From contig CABIXF010000002.1 in the NCBI GenBank assembly GCA_902362595.1, positions 109,104 to 173,103 of the forward strand: a stretch of DNA of 64,000 bases. The letters are read 5' to 3'. This document shows, in pieces, positions 8,411 to 17,612 of this stretch (position 1 is its first letter; each line of letters begins with the position of its first letter). Under the pieces are notes generated by a model. That model made no database searches and had not been told where the DNA came from. It worked only from the letters and a program-made list of their open reading frames with translations. Made by a program: the position numbers and the translations under genes. The DNA is from Bacteroidaceae bacterium. GTDB lineage: Bacteria > Bacteroidota > Bacteroidia > Bacteroidales > Bacteroidaceae.

Positions 8411-8413
8411 ACC

Positions 8414-9802
8414 ATGAGAGAGGGCGAACTGACTTATGACGATTTTCTGCGCAGGCTGAACATTCAGGACGTGCTTATCGACGCGGGCTATCACCTGAAC
8501 CGGCGTGACGGCCTGCGCTATCCCTCGTATGTCCGGTTGGACAGCGAGGGGCGGCGCATCCGCAACGACAAATTCATTGTCACGCAGCAAGGGAAATGTT
8601 GTTTCAAACCGCAACAGCAGAAGTCGTATAACATCATTTCCTTTATCAAGGAGCATCCGCATTTTTTCGCGGAATACCATGCCGGTGTGTCTCCCGACCG
8701 ACTGGTAAACCTTGTCTGCAACCGGTTGCTGAACCATCCCGTCGCTGACCGGGATACCCGGATTATCCAGCCTAAACGGGATGTGAAGCCGTTTGACATG
8801 GCGGATTACGACATTCACCAGTTCAATCCGCAGGATCGGGCGACACAAAAGAAGTTCTATCCGTTCTTCAAGCATCGGGGCATCGACCTTTACACGCAAT
8901 ACGCCTTCCACCGGAACTTTTGTCTGGCGACGAAACACCGTGAGGACGGCATGAAATACACCAACCTCGCCTTTCCGCTGACCGTTCCGAAAGATACGGG
9001 ACAGGTTGTCGGTCTGGAAGAGCGAGGGCGCCCTCGCATGGATGGCAGCGGCAGTTATAAAGGGAAGGCGGAAGGGAGCAATTCGAGCCAAGGGCTATGG
9101 ATTGCCAGCCCAGCCAAAACTACGCTTACCGAAGCCAAGCATATCTACTGGTTCGAGAGTGCATACGACGCGATGGCCTATTACCAGCTTCATCAGGCCA
9201 ACGACAAGGATTTGCGGAAAGCGGTCTTCATATCTACCGGCGGTAACCCGACGGTGGAACAGATGCGGGGTGTCCTCACGCTCTCGCTTCCTGCCAAGCA
9301 ACACATCTGTTTCGATACCGACCTTGCGGGAATCGAGTTTGCCAAGAACCTGCAACAGGAGATGTACCGGGCTGTCCGTTCCACCATCGAGGAGACACCG
9401 GAGCGGAAGCCTTATCTGGATTCCGTCGCTGACGGCAAGAACCTCGATGAAGGAGACATAGACCTGCTGCCCGACGCTTTGCGGTCGAGCTACGGGAAAT
9501 ATGAATCCGCATGGGAAGAAGCCATGTCGATGCGTTCGAGCGGCCTGTGCCATCCGGACGACATACGGGAACAGACGGATATCATGAACGGAAATTACAA
9601 GGAGTTCCGTGAAGGATTGCGGGAGTTCCTCGGTCTGGACAAGGCGAATGACGCCTCTTTTGTCCGTGAACAGCCTACCTATCCCAACAAGGACTGGAAC
9701 GAACAGCTTTTGGCCGGGCAGAAACAGGAAGAGACGGTCGATGAGACACAGGCGAGAGAACAGTCACCGGAAGAGGAACAACAAACACACTTTCGCCGAT
9801 GA
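8414..9802 (+). CDS. Toprim-domain, primase-like protein
   Basis: 462 residues. The N-terminus (FLRRLNIQDVLIDAGYHLNRRDG, then GKCCFKPQQQKSYNIISFI) resembles the CHC2-type zinc-binding part of DnaG-like primases in degraded form. The C-terminal half has toprim acidic motifs: YWFESAYDAMAYYQL (Glu) and ICFDTDLAGIEFA (DxD). It would synthesise primers or process DNA during replication of transferred single strands (inferred from family). It starts 3 bases after the preceding gene and its stop overlaps the next start (ATGATGA), so the three are translationally coupled. Confidence 0.8.
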   Translation: MREGELTYDDFLRRLNIQDVLIDAGYHLNRRDGLRYPSYVRLDSEGRRIRNDKFIVTQQGKCCFKPQQQKSYNIISFIKEHPHFFAEYHAGVSPDRLVNLVCNRLLNHPVADRDTRIIQPKRDVKPFDMADYDIHQFNPQDRATQKKFYPFFKHRGIDLYTQYAFHRNFCLATKHREDGMKYTNLAFPLTVPKDTGQVVGLEERGRPRMDGSGSYKGKAEGSNSSQGLWIASPAKTTLTEAKHIYWFESAYDAMAYYQLHQANDKDLRKAVFISTGGNPTVEQMRGVLTLSLPAKQHICFDTDLAGIEFAKNLQQEMYRAVRSTIEETPERKPYLDSVADGKNLDEGDIDLLPDALRSSYGKYESAWEEAMSMRSSGLCHPDDIREQTDIMNGNYKEFREGLREFLGLDKANDASFVREQPTYPNKDWNEQLLAGQKQEETVDETQAREQSPEEEQQTHFRR

Positions 9803-10296
9803 TGACCGATGCACCCACAGGACATTTCCAAAGCATCGTGCTGCAACCGCACGCCGGACAGTTCGTCATCGACGAGCTGCCCGCAATCGTATTGTGCTGT
9901 GCAGCATGGGTGTACGGTGGCATGGAGGGACTGCCTCTGACAGCTCTTGCCGTATCGGTTGCCGCATTGCTTTCTTTGGCATTGCTGTACCGTTTCATCT
10001 ATCTGCGCCGGACACGCTACCACATCGGTAGCGAGCAGCTTATCAGCAGGCATGGGGTGCTGTCCCGGAAGACGGACTACATGGAACAATATCGTATCGT
10101 GGACTTTGTGGAACACCAAAGCCTCATGCAGCAGCTTTGCGGCCTAAAGACGGTACGCATCTTCTCGATGGACAGGAATACACCCCGGCTTGATTTGGTA
10201 GGCATCAGACACAACTTCGATGTGGTAACGCTTATCCGGGAACGGGTCGAGTATAACAAACGAAAAAAGGGAATATATGAAATCACGAATCATTAG
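9799..10296 (+). CDS. bPH2-domain membrane protein
   Basis: 165 residues. Two adjacent membrane segments (about residues 28-42 and 48-66, ending in RFIYLRRTRYHI) are followed by a bacterial PH-like domain (YHIGSEQLISRHGVLSRKTDYMEQYRIVDF), as in YdbS/YdbT-type proteins. The start overlaps the toprim stop by 4 bases, and the end overlaps the next gene by 20 bases. It is probably an inner-membrane part of the transfer system; exact role unknown. Confidence 0.75.
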   Translation: MMTDAPTGHFQSIVLQPHAGQFVIDELPAIVLCCAAWVYGGMEGLPLTALAVSVAALLSLALLYRFIYLRRTRYHIGSEQLISRHGVLSRKTDYMEQYRIVDFVEHQSLMQQLCGLKTVRIFSMDRNTPRLDLVGIRHNFDVVTLIRERVEYNKRKKGIYEITNH

Positions 10297-10966
10297 TCTG
10301 GTCATTTTTGCCCTCTGCCTGATGCCACACTGGGCAAAAGCCCAAATCACGGCGTCCAATCCGTTGGAATGGATGGCGTTGGCCGAGGGCAACGAGGTTA
10401 TCAATGACCAAATAGAGAAACAGATAAATGGTCAGACGAAGACAGCTATGCTGCAGAACAGCATCGCCGCCGAGTTTAACCGCATCCACAAATGGGAGAA
10501 GCAGTACAACAGTTATCTCAAGACGGTAAGCGGCTACGCTTCATCGCTGAAAGCCTGCACCCATCTCTACAACGACGGCGTGAGAATCTTTCTCACGTTA
10601 GGGAAATTGGGCAACGCCATCCGAAACAACCCGCAGGGCATCATCGCCTCCATGAGCATGAACAATCTGTATATCGAGACGGCAACGGAACTGGTATCGG
10701 TCTTCACGCTCCTGAATGACGCAGTGGCCAAGGGCGGCAAAGAGAATATGCTCACGGGTGCGGAACGCAGCAAGACCTTGTGGGCGTTGAACGACAAACT
10801 TTCGGTTTTCAGCCGGAAGCTGCACCTGCTCTACCTGAGCATACGGTACTATACCCTCAATGACGTGTGGAACAACGTGACGGCCGGGATGCTCGACCGC
10901 AACAACGGAGAGGCGGCACGGATGGCCATGTCCCGTTGGCGCAGGGCTGCCGTCCTTGCACGATAA
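10277..10966 (+). CDS. Exported helical protein A (paralog pair)
   Basis: 229 residues with a signal peptide (MKSRIISLVIFALCLMPHWAKAQ) and an all-helical mature part. It is a paralog of the next gene: both end with a similar block (YTLNDVWNN...RMAMSRWRRAAV here; YTTMGDIWRE...EAAKRRWRQIGR there) and share the spacing. It probably acts in the periplasm as a structural part of the transfer machinery (inferred from operon position). Family not recognised by name. Confidence 0.7.
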   Translation: MKSRIISLVIFALCLMPHWAKAQITASNPLEWMALAEGNEVINDQIEKQINGQTKTAMLQNSIAAEFNRIHKWEKQYNSYLKTVSGYASSLKACTHLYNDGVRIFLTLGKLGNAIRNNPQGIIASMSMNNLYIETATELVSVFTLLNDAVAKGGKENMLTGAERSKTLWALNDKLSVFSRKLHLLYLSIRYYTLNDVWNNVTAGMLDRNNGEAARMAMSRWRRAAVLAR

Positions 10967-10976
10967 AATCAGGTGA

Positions 10977-11663
10977 ATGATGAAACGGACGATTTGGATA
11001 GGCATCTTATTGCTGTGCATCGGTATCGGCAAGGTTCGGGCACAGAACGACCCCGTGCTTGCCGGGATGATCCTGCTCTATACCGACAAGGCGGAAAAGG
11101 AGCTGAAGAACCAGGAGAAGGTCATGCTGATACAGACCACCGGACACCTGTGGACGAAAGAGGAAGTGAAAGCCACGACCGACCTGCAACGGGAGTTCAA
11201 CAACTATTTGGACTCTTTCCGGTCGATAATCTGCTACGCAGCGCAGATATACGGTTTTTACCACGAAATATCAAGGCTGACGGACAATATGGGAGACTTT
11301 ACCAGACAGGTAAGCCGCAATAGTCCCAACGCGCTGGCCGTTGCTCTCTCCACGCAACGGAACCGCATTTACCGGGAACTGATTATGAACAGCGTGGAGA
11401 TTGTGAATGACATCCGCATGGCGTGCCTGTCAGACAACAAAATGACGGAGAAGGAGCGCATGGAAATCGTATTTGGCATCCGTCCGAAGCTCAAGATGAT
11501 GAACAAGAAACTGCAACGGCTGACCAAGGCGGTGAAATACACGACGATGGGCGACATCTGGCGTGAAATCGACGAGGGGGCACGCCCGGCAGCCGACAAA
11601 CGGGATATCGTGGAAGCCGCCAAAAGACGCTGGCGGCAGATAGGAAGAAATGTAAGACCTTAA
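10977..11663 (+). CDS. Exported helical protein B (paralog pair)
   Basis: 228 residues, signal peptide MMKRTIWIGILLLCIGIGKVRAQ, then helical sequence with a basic C-terminus (KRRWRQIGRNVRP). Paralog of the preceding gene, starting 10 bases after it. The pair probably arose by tandem duplication and may form a hetero-oligomer in the periplasm. No enzymatic motif is seen. Confidence 0.7.
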   Translation: MMKRTIWIGILLLCIGIGKVRAQNDPVLAGMILLYTDKAEKELKNQEKVMLIQTTGHLWTKEEVKATTDLQREFNNYLDSFRSIICYAAQIYGFYHEISRLTDNMGDFTRQVSRNSPNALAVALSTQRNRIYRELIMNSVEIVNDIRMACLSDNKMTEKERMEIVFGIRPKLKMMNKKLQRLTKAVKYTTMGDIWREIDEGARPAADKRDIVEAAKRRWRQIGRNVRP

Positions 11664-11676
11664 AAACAGACAACGT

Positions 11677-12342
11677 ATGGGCGTTTGGAGTACACTATTG
11701 AAATATGGCGGCAAGGCCATGAAAGGTGTCGGTACGGCTACAGCGACTACCGGCAAAAGTATGGGTAAGGCAGTGCTGCACCCTTCGCAGACCTTGCGTG
11801 GCGCGGGTCAGGCCGTCAAGACGGCGACCATCGGCGGTGCGGTCGGTTATGTGGGCTGGGAGAAGCTGACCACCGACAAAAGCGTGGTGCGTATCGTGAG
11901 CGATGCGGTCATCGGCGAACCGGCAACGAATACCCTCGCGGAGACGGCGGACGGAGTGCGTGAACTGACGGGCAAGGCCGGGGAAGCCGTCAGTTCGGTC
12001 AGCGGTGCGGTAACCGGCATCGACAACAAGCTGAACGGTGTGTCGAACTTTTTGCGCCAAGCCTCCGGTGGCGGAGGCCTTGATATGTTCGGCAACTTTT
12101 TCCGTAACCTCGGCAGCGGCAACGTGTCGGGGCTGAGTATTGCCGGGCTGGTTGCGGCGGCGTTCCTCATATTCGGACGCTTCGGCTGGCTGGGCAAGAT
12201 TGCCGGCGCATTCCTCGGCATGATGCTCATCGGCAACAATGCGGGTGTCTTCCGAACGCCGGAGACAGAAAACGTGCAGCGCACCCGGACGCCCGAACTT
12301 CCGGCAGAGGAACAGACGCATGGCGGAGGGATGAGAAGATAG
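11677..12342 (+). CDS. Gly/Ala-rich membrane protein
   Basis: 221 residues, Gly/Ala/Thr-rich (GKAMKGVGTATATTGKSMGK at the start), with two close hydrophobic segments near residues 152-187 (LSIAGLVAAAFLIFGRFGWL and GAFLGMMLIGNNAGVF). The N-terminal region is amphipathic, and the low-complexity composition resembles small membrane-organising proteins of conjugation operons. No family recognised. It lies 13 bases after the exported paralog pair. Confidence 0.65.
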   Translation: MGVWSTLLKYGGKAMKGVGTATATTGKSMGKAVLHPSQTLRGAGQAVKTATIGGAVGYVGWEKLTTDKSVVRIVSDAVIGEPATNTLAETADGVRELTGKAGEAVSSVSGAVTGIDNKLNGVSNFLRQASGGGGLDMFGNFFRNLGSGNVSGLSIAGLVAAAFLIFGRFGWLGKIAGAFLGMMLIGNNAGVFRTPETENVQRTRTPELPAEEQTHGGGMRR

Positions 12343-12367
12343 GGATATGAATCAATAGGTAAACAGC

Positions 12368-13198
12368 ATGAAATATACAGAAGAAATGATCCTGCAATCC
12401 GATAGCGGTTATTGTATGCCTTTCGAGGAACAGCAGGGCAAAGACGTGGAGCTGTCGCTCGGCTACGGCGAACAGACCGACCCGGCGACGGGCGAGAAAT
12501 TCTTTCATCACGGCATTGACTTCAACGTGCGGTGCTATATGCTTTCTGCCCTCGCCAGCGGCATTGTGTCGGGCGTGGGCAACGATTCCGGACACGGCAT
12601 CTGCCAGACCATCCGCTACGGGGAGTATGAGGTGGCATACGGAAATCTGTCCAATGTCTTCGCTCAATTCGGACAGCGTGTAAAGGCCGGACAGACGGTA
12701 GCTTTGAGCGGTGACAAACTGCACATGACCGTCCGCTTCAAGGGCGAGGAACTGAACCCGCTGGAGTTCCTGACGATGCTGTACGGGAACATACAGGCAA
12801 TGCGTCAGGCCGGCGGACACGAGACAGACTATTTATCCGGCTTGGAGATGGAACTGAAAACCGATTATGAACGGGACAAAAGGGAGATAGAGGAACTGAT
12901 GCTGCACTTCCTGCCGCACTATATGGAGGATTTGCGGCATGGAGCATACACCTTGCCCCGGAATACGGAGCAGTCGCTACGCCACATCTTCACGGTGGGC
13001 GCGATGAAGGAGTATTTCTACGAGAATATGCCGAGCATGGCCAATCCGCTCGGACTGGGACACAAGGCCATGCCGCTGGCCTGCAAGGTGCAGAACCTCC
13101 TTATTGCGGATTTCCTGCATTACCTCGCCCTGCGGCATGATGTGTACCTCTCCACTGCGAGCAGCGACATAAAAAAAAACTCCATGACGAAGCCCTGA
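12368..13198 (+). CDS. M23-like protein with degenerate active site (zero-frame product)
   Basis: 276 residues in the zero frame. The N-terminal half is an M23 fold: HHGID (His47, Asp51) is kept, but the usual HLH of GEHLH is GDKLH, so Lys117 replaces the first histidine. It has no signal peptide and is probably a non-catalytic M23 relative used as a binding or structural part. The helical second half breaks off at a run of nine A (13171-13179): the zero frame ends NSMTKP-stop, while the -1 frame continues to 13503. The full product would be 378 residues. Confidence 0.75.
   Translation: MKYTEEMILQSDSGYCMPFEEQQGKDVELSLGYGEQTDPATGEKFFHHGIDFNVRCYMLSALASGIVSGVGNDSGHGICQTIRYGEYEVAYGNLSNVFAQFGQRVKAGQTVALSGDKLHMTVRFKGEELNPLEFLTMLYGNIQAMRQAGGHETDYLSGLEMELKTDYERDKREIEELMLHFLPHYMEDLRHGAYTLPRNTEQSLRHIFTVGAMKEYFYENMPSMANPLGLGHKAMPLACKVQNLLIADFLHYLALRHDVYLSTASSDIKKNSMTKP
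13174..13180 (+). other. Slippery site A AAA AAC (possible -1 frameshift)
   Basis: The nine-A run is read in the zero frame as ATA AAA AAA AAC, so 13174-13180 is exactly the X XXY YYZ heptamer A AAA AAC. A shift to -1 gives CTC CAT GAC and joins the downstream open frame without a stop. No clear downstream stem or upstream Shine-Dalgarno stimulator is visible. An indel or sequencing error in the homopolymer, or transcriptional slippage, would give the same picture. Confidence 0.6.
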
Positions 13199-13503
13199 CC
13201 TATGGCGGCATCATAGACCCGTTGGCGGAACTGGACATCGACATACAGAGCTTCGACATACCGAGGCTTGTCACGGTCTATCCCGACCGGGCGGGTGTGC
13301 GCTGGTGGACCAAGGCATGGTTCAACAATCGGGAAGAGGGCGAGACATCCGTCGAAATCGAACGGGAGCAGGCGATACGGTTCATGCAGGACAACATCGA
13401 AAAGGACGCATGGCTGGAAGAGTTCTTTCCCCGGCAGATGGAGGTTTACCACAACGCCATCGAGCAGACGAAAGAACAGCTATTGAAACAGATAAATATA
13501 TAA
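13181..13503 (+). CDS. C-terminal part of the M23-like protein (-1 frame)
   Basis: About 107 codons continuing the 12368 gene after a -1 shift, reading LHDEALTYGGIIDPLAELDI and ending KQINI-stop. It has coding character (acidic helical sequence, paired charges) but no ATG, only a TTG at 13222, and no ribosome binding site of its own. It also ends 8 bases before the next gene. This argues that it is normally part of the upstream protein, either by frameshifting or in an intact ancestor. Confidence 0.65.
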
Positions 13504-13511
13504 TACACAAC

Positions 13512-15311
13512 ATGGATGGAATCAGACATAGCCGGCAATTCGCGGAAATAGAACGTCTTGTGAGCGATTATTTCCATTGCCATCTCGCTCCCGTCATGTC
13601 GAAAACGCAGGCTTTCCTCACGAAGAAGCAGGGCGAGGAAATGAGGGAGTATTCCACCTCATTGGGCGGCATACTCAGCGCAATGGCGTCTGCGGCACAG
13701 CCGATGGGCGACCCGTACCAGGTACTCAAGGTTACGGGCGAATGGAACTCGAAGACGACGGAGGACTACATCGGAATGTGCAAGGCGGAGATTACCGGCT
13801 CCAAGGAGATACAGCAAGACCTCGCATACATGGCCGGGCAATGGCGCGATACCGTCGTGCGGGAAATCGGGCGTGAACGGTACAACGAACTGTCGGAACA
13901 ATTGGGCGGTGACCTTGCCTACGCCTATATGGACTACCGGGTAGAGGAACTGATGATCGACCGGCTGGTCAAGGAGCGAATGCCGAAATCGTCAGCCGAC
14001 TACATCATCCGCAAAGCCGCAGAATCAAGCTTGCTCGGACTTTCGCAGACCTTGAACCGCTCGCCGCTTGCTGAGGAAATCGAGGCACGGGGCGAAGCGG
14101 CCTACCGTCCGAAAGGATGGGAAAAAGGTGCGGGTCGGGTATTGGGCGCAACGGCGGATGCCGTCATGATGGGTGGCGCAGGTTCGTGGGCGACATTGGC
14201 AAAGTTTGTCGGGGCGGACGTGGCTATCTCGGCAGTCGCCTCACGCTTCGAGCCTGAAAAGTCGCCCAAGCTCTCTGTGGAGCAATGTATCAGCAAAGGT
14301 GTGTTCGGTAGCGAACGGAACGTGTTTACGGACTTCCGTAAGGAGGCTGCAACAGTACAGACGGGTGATAGTGCGCTTATTGTGGCGGCCAACGAGCAGT
14401 TGAAGAAAAAAATACCTGTGATGAACTTTAATTTTTTGGAGTGGATGCAGACACCAAAGTTTACCCCTTTCCAAATGTCCGAAAAGCCCGGACACCCTGA
14501 AAAGAAAAATGAACGTGCCGAACGGTACAAGGATGTGCCGCTCATCGTCGCTCCCGGACAGGAAGAAGCCTATTTGAAGCATTTGGAGAAATATAAGAAT
14601 GCAACGGCTGTAAAATCCACAAAGGAATCAACACAGCCGGAAATGGAACAGAGGGAAAAAGTGGAGAAAGAGGAACGGCAGGTGGTTATTCCACATGAGG
14701 AAGAAAAGCAAGAGAGAGAGGCTGTGCAGACCAACACGAACGGATGGAGCGGATTGCTCGGTACATTGGGATTAGAGGGATTGGGCGATATCACGGGCAA
14801 CCTCGGATATGTCATGGCCATGCTGCCCGACATCCTGCTGGGAGCTTTTACCGGCAAGACGCAATCGTTGCGCTTTGGGGACAACCTGTTGCCGATAGCG
14901 AGTATTGTGGCCGGTCTGTTCGTGCGTAACCCGCTGCTGAAGATGCTCCTTGTCGGTCTGGGCGGCGCGAACTTGCTGAACAAGGCTGGACACGAGGCGT
15001 TGGGGCGTCCCATGCCGTCCGCCGACGTGCATACGGAAAACCAGTACCGCCGTTATCCCGACGAACCGCTCAATTCCCGTATCGTAAACCCTGTACTGCA
15101 AGGCAGCACGCTCATCGCCACGATAGACCGTGTGCCTTGTACCATCCAGCTCACGCCGACCGTCGCGGAGGCTTACCGTGCAGGGGCATTGCCGCTGAAC
15201 ACGCTGGCGAACGCCGTGCTTGCCAAGAGCGACCAGTTGCGCCATATTGCCTCGCAGAATTACGACGACGGACAGCGGGAGACGATTGTGCGCACACGGG
15301 GCATCCAATAA
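13512..15311 (+). CDS. Large conjugative-element protein with hydrophobic C-terminal region
   Basis: 599 residues from the ATG at 13512 (MDGIRHSRQFAEIERL); the open frame extends upstream only through overlapping coding sequence. The N-terminal 200 residues are helical. A Gly/Ala-rich hydrophobic stretch lies near 215-245, a charged coiled-coil-like linker near 355-405, and two hydrophobic segments near 440-500 (YVMAMLPDILLGAF, LLKMLLVGLGGANLL). The C-terminus (LIATIDRVPCTIQLTP) resembles the module shared with other operon proteins. Family not recognised; a membrane-associated transfer role is inferred. Confidence 0.7.
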   Translation: MDGIRHSRQFAEIERLVSDYFHCHLAPVMSKTQAFLTKKQGEEMREYSTSLGGILSAMASAAQPMGDPYQVLKVTGEWNSKTTEDYIGMCKAEITGSKEIQQDLAYMAGQWRDTVVREIGRERYNELSEQLGGDLAYAYMDYRVEELMIDRLVKERMPKSSADYIIRKAAESSLLGLSQTLNRSPLAEEIEARGEAAYRPKGWEKGAGRVLGATADAVMMGGAGSWATLAKFVGADVAISAVASRFEPEKSPKLSVEQCISKGVFGSERNVFTDFRKEAATVQTGDSALIVAANEQLKKKIPVMNFNFLEWMQTPKFTPFQMSEKPGHPEKKNERAERYKDVPLIVAPGQEEAYLKHLEKYKNATAVKSTKESTQPEMEQREKVEKEERQVVIPHEEEKQEREAVQTNTNGWSGLLGTLGLEGLGDITGNLGYVMAMLPDILLGAFTGKTQSLRFGDNLLPIASIVAGLFVRNPLLKMLLVGLGGANLLNKAGHEALGRPMPSADVHTENQYRRYPDEPLNSRIVNPVLQGSTLIATIDRVPCTIQLTPTVAEAYRAGALPLNTLANAVLAKSDQLRHIASQNYDDGQRETIVRTRGIQ

Positions 15312-15338
15312 ATCCATGAACAATAAAAGCATGATGAT

Positions 15339-17600
15339 ATGAAAGAAAAGTCGCAAATCGAAAAAAAAGCCGAAGAAAAGCAGACGGAACTGCTGTCTGC
15401 CGCACTGGGCGGGGCATCGAACGCCGGCGGCCATTGGCTCAACGTATCGGGCAAGGGATTTCCCCGGCTCTATCCGCAAGGGGTCTCGGCCAGCCCGTTC
15501 AATGCCCTCTTTATGGCCTTGCATTCGGACAATAACGGATGCAAGACCAACCTGTTCACGCTTTACAGTGAAACCAAGGCACGGGGGGCTGCGGTACGGG
15601 AGCATGAGCAGGGCGTACCGTTCCTGTTCTATAACTGGAACAAGTATGTCAACCGGAACAATCCGAATGAAACCATCGACCGTACCGCCTATCTCCAATT
15701 GGACGAAGAGCAGAAGGCACAGTTCAAGGGTGTCCACAACCGAGAAATCCGCACGCTTTTCAATATCGACCAGACGACGTTGCCCTACGTGGACAAGCCG
15801 GCTTACGAGGATGCGGTAAAGCAGGACGGCAGTGTTCAGGAAAGAGGATATGCCGAGGCGGACAACCGCAGGTTGCGCACTCGGTTCAACGACTTTCTAT
15901 TGAAGATGCGGGACAACCTCGTTCCCGTGCGCTCGGACGGTAGCGGAGTTCCTCATTACGAGACGGACAAAGATGCGGTCTATATGCCGCGCCAAAAGGA
16001 TTTTGAGCATTACCACGATTATGTGCAGGAAGCCTTGCGGCAGATCGTGAGTGCCACAGGACATCAACAACGACTTGCCCGTGAAGGCATGGTCATGAAG
16101 AATGGTGTGGCTCCGTCAGAGGATGCGGTAAAATATGAAAGGTTGGTTGTGGAACTGGCTTCGGGTATCAAGATGTTGGAACTGGGACTGCCCGCGCGTT
16201 TGTCCGATGCAAGCCTGAAGACGGTGGATTACTGGTGTCGGGAGTTCAAGGAAAACCCGTGTATAATGGACGCTCTCGAAAGCGACGTGAACAATGCGCT
16301 TGATGTTATCCGAAAAGCGGAACGGGGCGAGAAAATTGAGTACGCCACCCTGCGAAACAGACGGCAGACCACGACCATGCAGGAACAGATGCCCAAGCAT
16401 TACTTTGTGGCGAATGAAATCCGCCAGCACCCGGACAAGGCGGCGAAAAGCATCGTCCTCGTCATCGACCGGGAGGCGAAATCGGCGGATGTCATTTTGC
16501 CGGCAGGAGCTTCGACCGAGGCGAACAACGAGATTCCCGGCATGAACAAGGGGCGTATCGAACGGGCATTGCAGAAAGAGGGTATCGAGCAGGTGCGTTT
16601 CTATAATACTGACGGTGCATTGGGTTACAGACCCGATGACAGCTATTTCAATGAAAAAATGGTGACACTGGCCCGGTTAAGGAACTACACGTTGGAAAAG
16701 CTCTCCACGCTGGACGTGTCGGAAGCTGTCAGACGGGCGAATGAGGTCGGGTTCGATGCCGTGCAGATGATTCAGGATGACAAGAACCGTTGGGCACTCT
16801 ATATCAAGCCGGAAAACAAGGAGGGGTACAGCGTCTATCCCGACAAGGAGGATGTGAACCGTTTTTTCTCCACGCTCAAGCAGGCGATGGACAACATCGA
16901 CAAGGTACGGATGGAGCTGGCGCACAAGTATTATGCACTGGCGGAGGTCAAACCCGACCTGAAAGTGGATTTGTTCGGCAGCGATACGCCGGAGATTGAC
17001 CTGAACCGTATTCAGCGTGTTGCCATCTTCAAGACCAGGCAGGATGGAATCCAGTGTGTGGCAACCATCGACGGACAAAAGCTGCAGCCCCGCAGCGTCA
17101 CTCCACAGCAGTGGCAACGGATGTGGGTGGCGGAAGACCGTGACGGCTACAAGCGGCATTTGGCGGCTACGCTGTTTGCCGATGTGCTGCAAAAGGGACA
17201 ATCCGTCGGGGAACAGAAAGCGGAAGAGCAGGTACGGCAACAGAATGAGGTGGTGGCGGAAAATCGGTCGGAAGAGACGAATGATGAAAATATGTCTCCG
17301 AAACGGCAGTTTTGGGACAACCTCAAGGAAAAGCATCCCGACGCCCTGTATCTGATTCGTGCAGGAGAAGTCTATCGGCTTTATAATGAGGATGCGGCAA
17401 AGGGAGCTGATATATTGGGGATTACGATGAAGAAATATCCGGAACGTGGATTTTCGGCTTTCGCAGAGTTCCCAAGGACGCAACTGGACAGCTATCTGCC
17501 CAAACTTGTCCGTGCTGGTGAGCGTGTCGCCATCAGTGAGATAGAGCTACAGGATAAACGGCAGGACGAGCAGGAAACACATAGGGGTATTCATAGATAA
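15339..17600 (+). CDS. ArdC-like / MutS domain I-like fusion protein
   Basis: 753 residues. Residues about 15-150 (GGHWLNVSGKGFPRLYPQG, ASPFNALFMALHSD, VPFLFYNWNKYVNR) resemble the ArdC-type single-strand DNA-binding N-domain. The centre has modules of the DUF3945 type (RWALYIKPENKEGYSVYPDK; IQCVATIDGQKLQPRSVTP). Residues about 660-745 (NLKEKHPDALYLIRAGEVYRLY, ITMKKYPERGFSAFAEFPRT, YLPKLVRAGERVAISE) closely resemble MutS domain I, the mismatch-contact fold. Such fusions lack MutS ATPase. Antirestriction or DNA-escort function is likely, but the exact role is inferred. Confidence 0.75.
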   Translation: MKEKSQIEKKAEEKQTELLSAALGGASNAGGHWLNVSGKGFPRLYPQGVSASPFNALFMALHSDNNGCKTNLFTLYSETKARGAAVREHEQGVPFLFYNWNKYVNRNNPNETIDRTAYLQLDEEQKAQFKGVHNREIRTLFNIDQTTLPYVDKPAYEDAVKQDGSVQERGYAEADNRRLRTRFNDFLLKMRDNLVPVRSDGSGVPHYETDKDAVYMPRQKDFEHYHDYVQEALRQIVSATGHQQRLAREGMVMKNGVAPSEDAVKYERLVVELASGIKMLELGLPARLSDASLKTVDYWCREFKENPCIMDALESDVNNALDVIRKAERGEKIEYATLRNRRQTTTMQEQMPKHYFVANEIRQHPDKAAKSIVLVIDREAKSADVILPAGASTEANNEIPGMNKGRIERALQKEGIEQVRFYNTDGALGYRPDDSYFNEKMVTLARLRNYTLEKLSTLDVSEAVRRANEVGFDAVQMIQDDKNRWALYIKPENKEGYSVYPDKEDVNRFFSTLKQAMDNIDKVRMELAHKYYALAEVKPDLKVDLFGSDTPEIDLNRIQRVAIFKTRQDGIQCVATIDGQKLQPRSVTPQQWQRMWVAEDRDGYKRHLAATLFADVLQKGQSVGEQKAEEQVRQQNEVVAENRSEETNDENMSPKRQFWDNLKEKHPDALYLIRAGEVYRLYNEDAAKGADILGITMKKYPERGFSAFAEFPRTQLDSYLPKLVRAGERVAISEIELQDKRQDEQETHRGIHR

Positions 17601-17612
17601 GGAGTGACGATT

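Noticed and set aside
7343..9091. 582-residue minus-strand open frame
   Set aside because: It is antisense to the 6833 and 8414 genes, whose toprim motifs and operon overlaps are clear; its composition is His/Leu/Arg-heavy, as expected of a shadow in GC-rich DNA.
14772..15737. 321-residue minus-strand open frame
   Set aside because: Antisense to two operon genes with recognisable modules.
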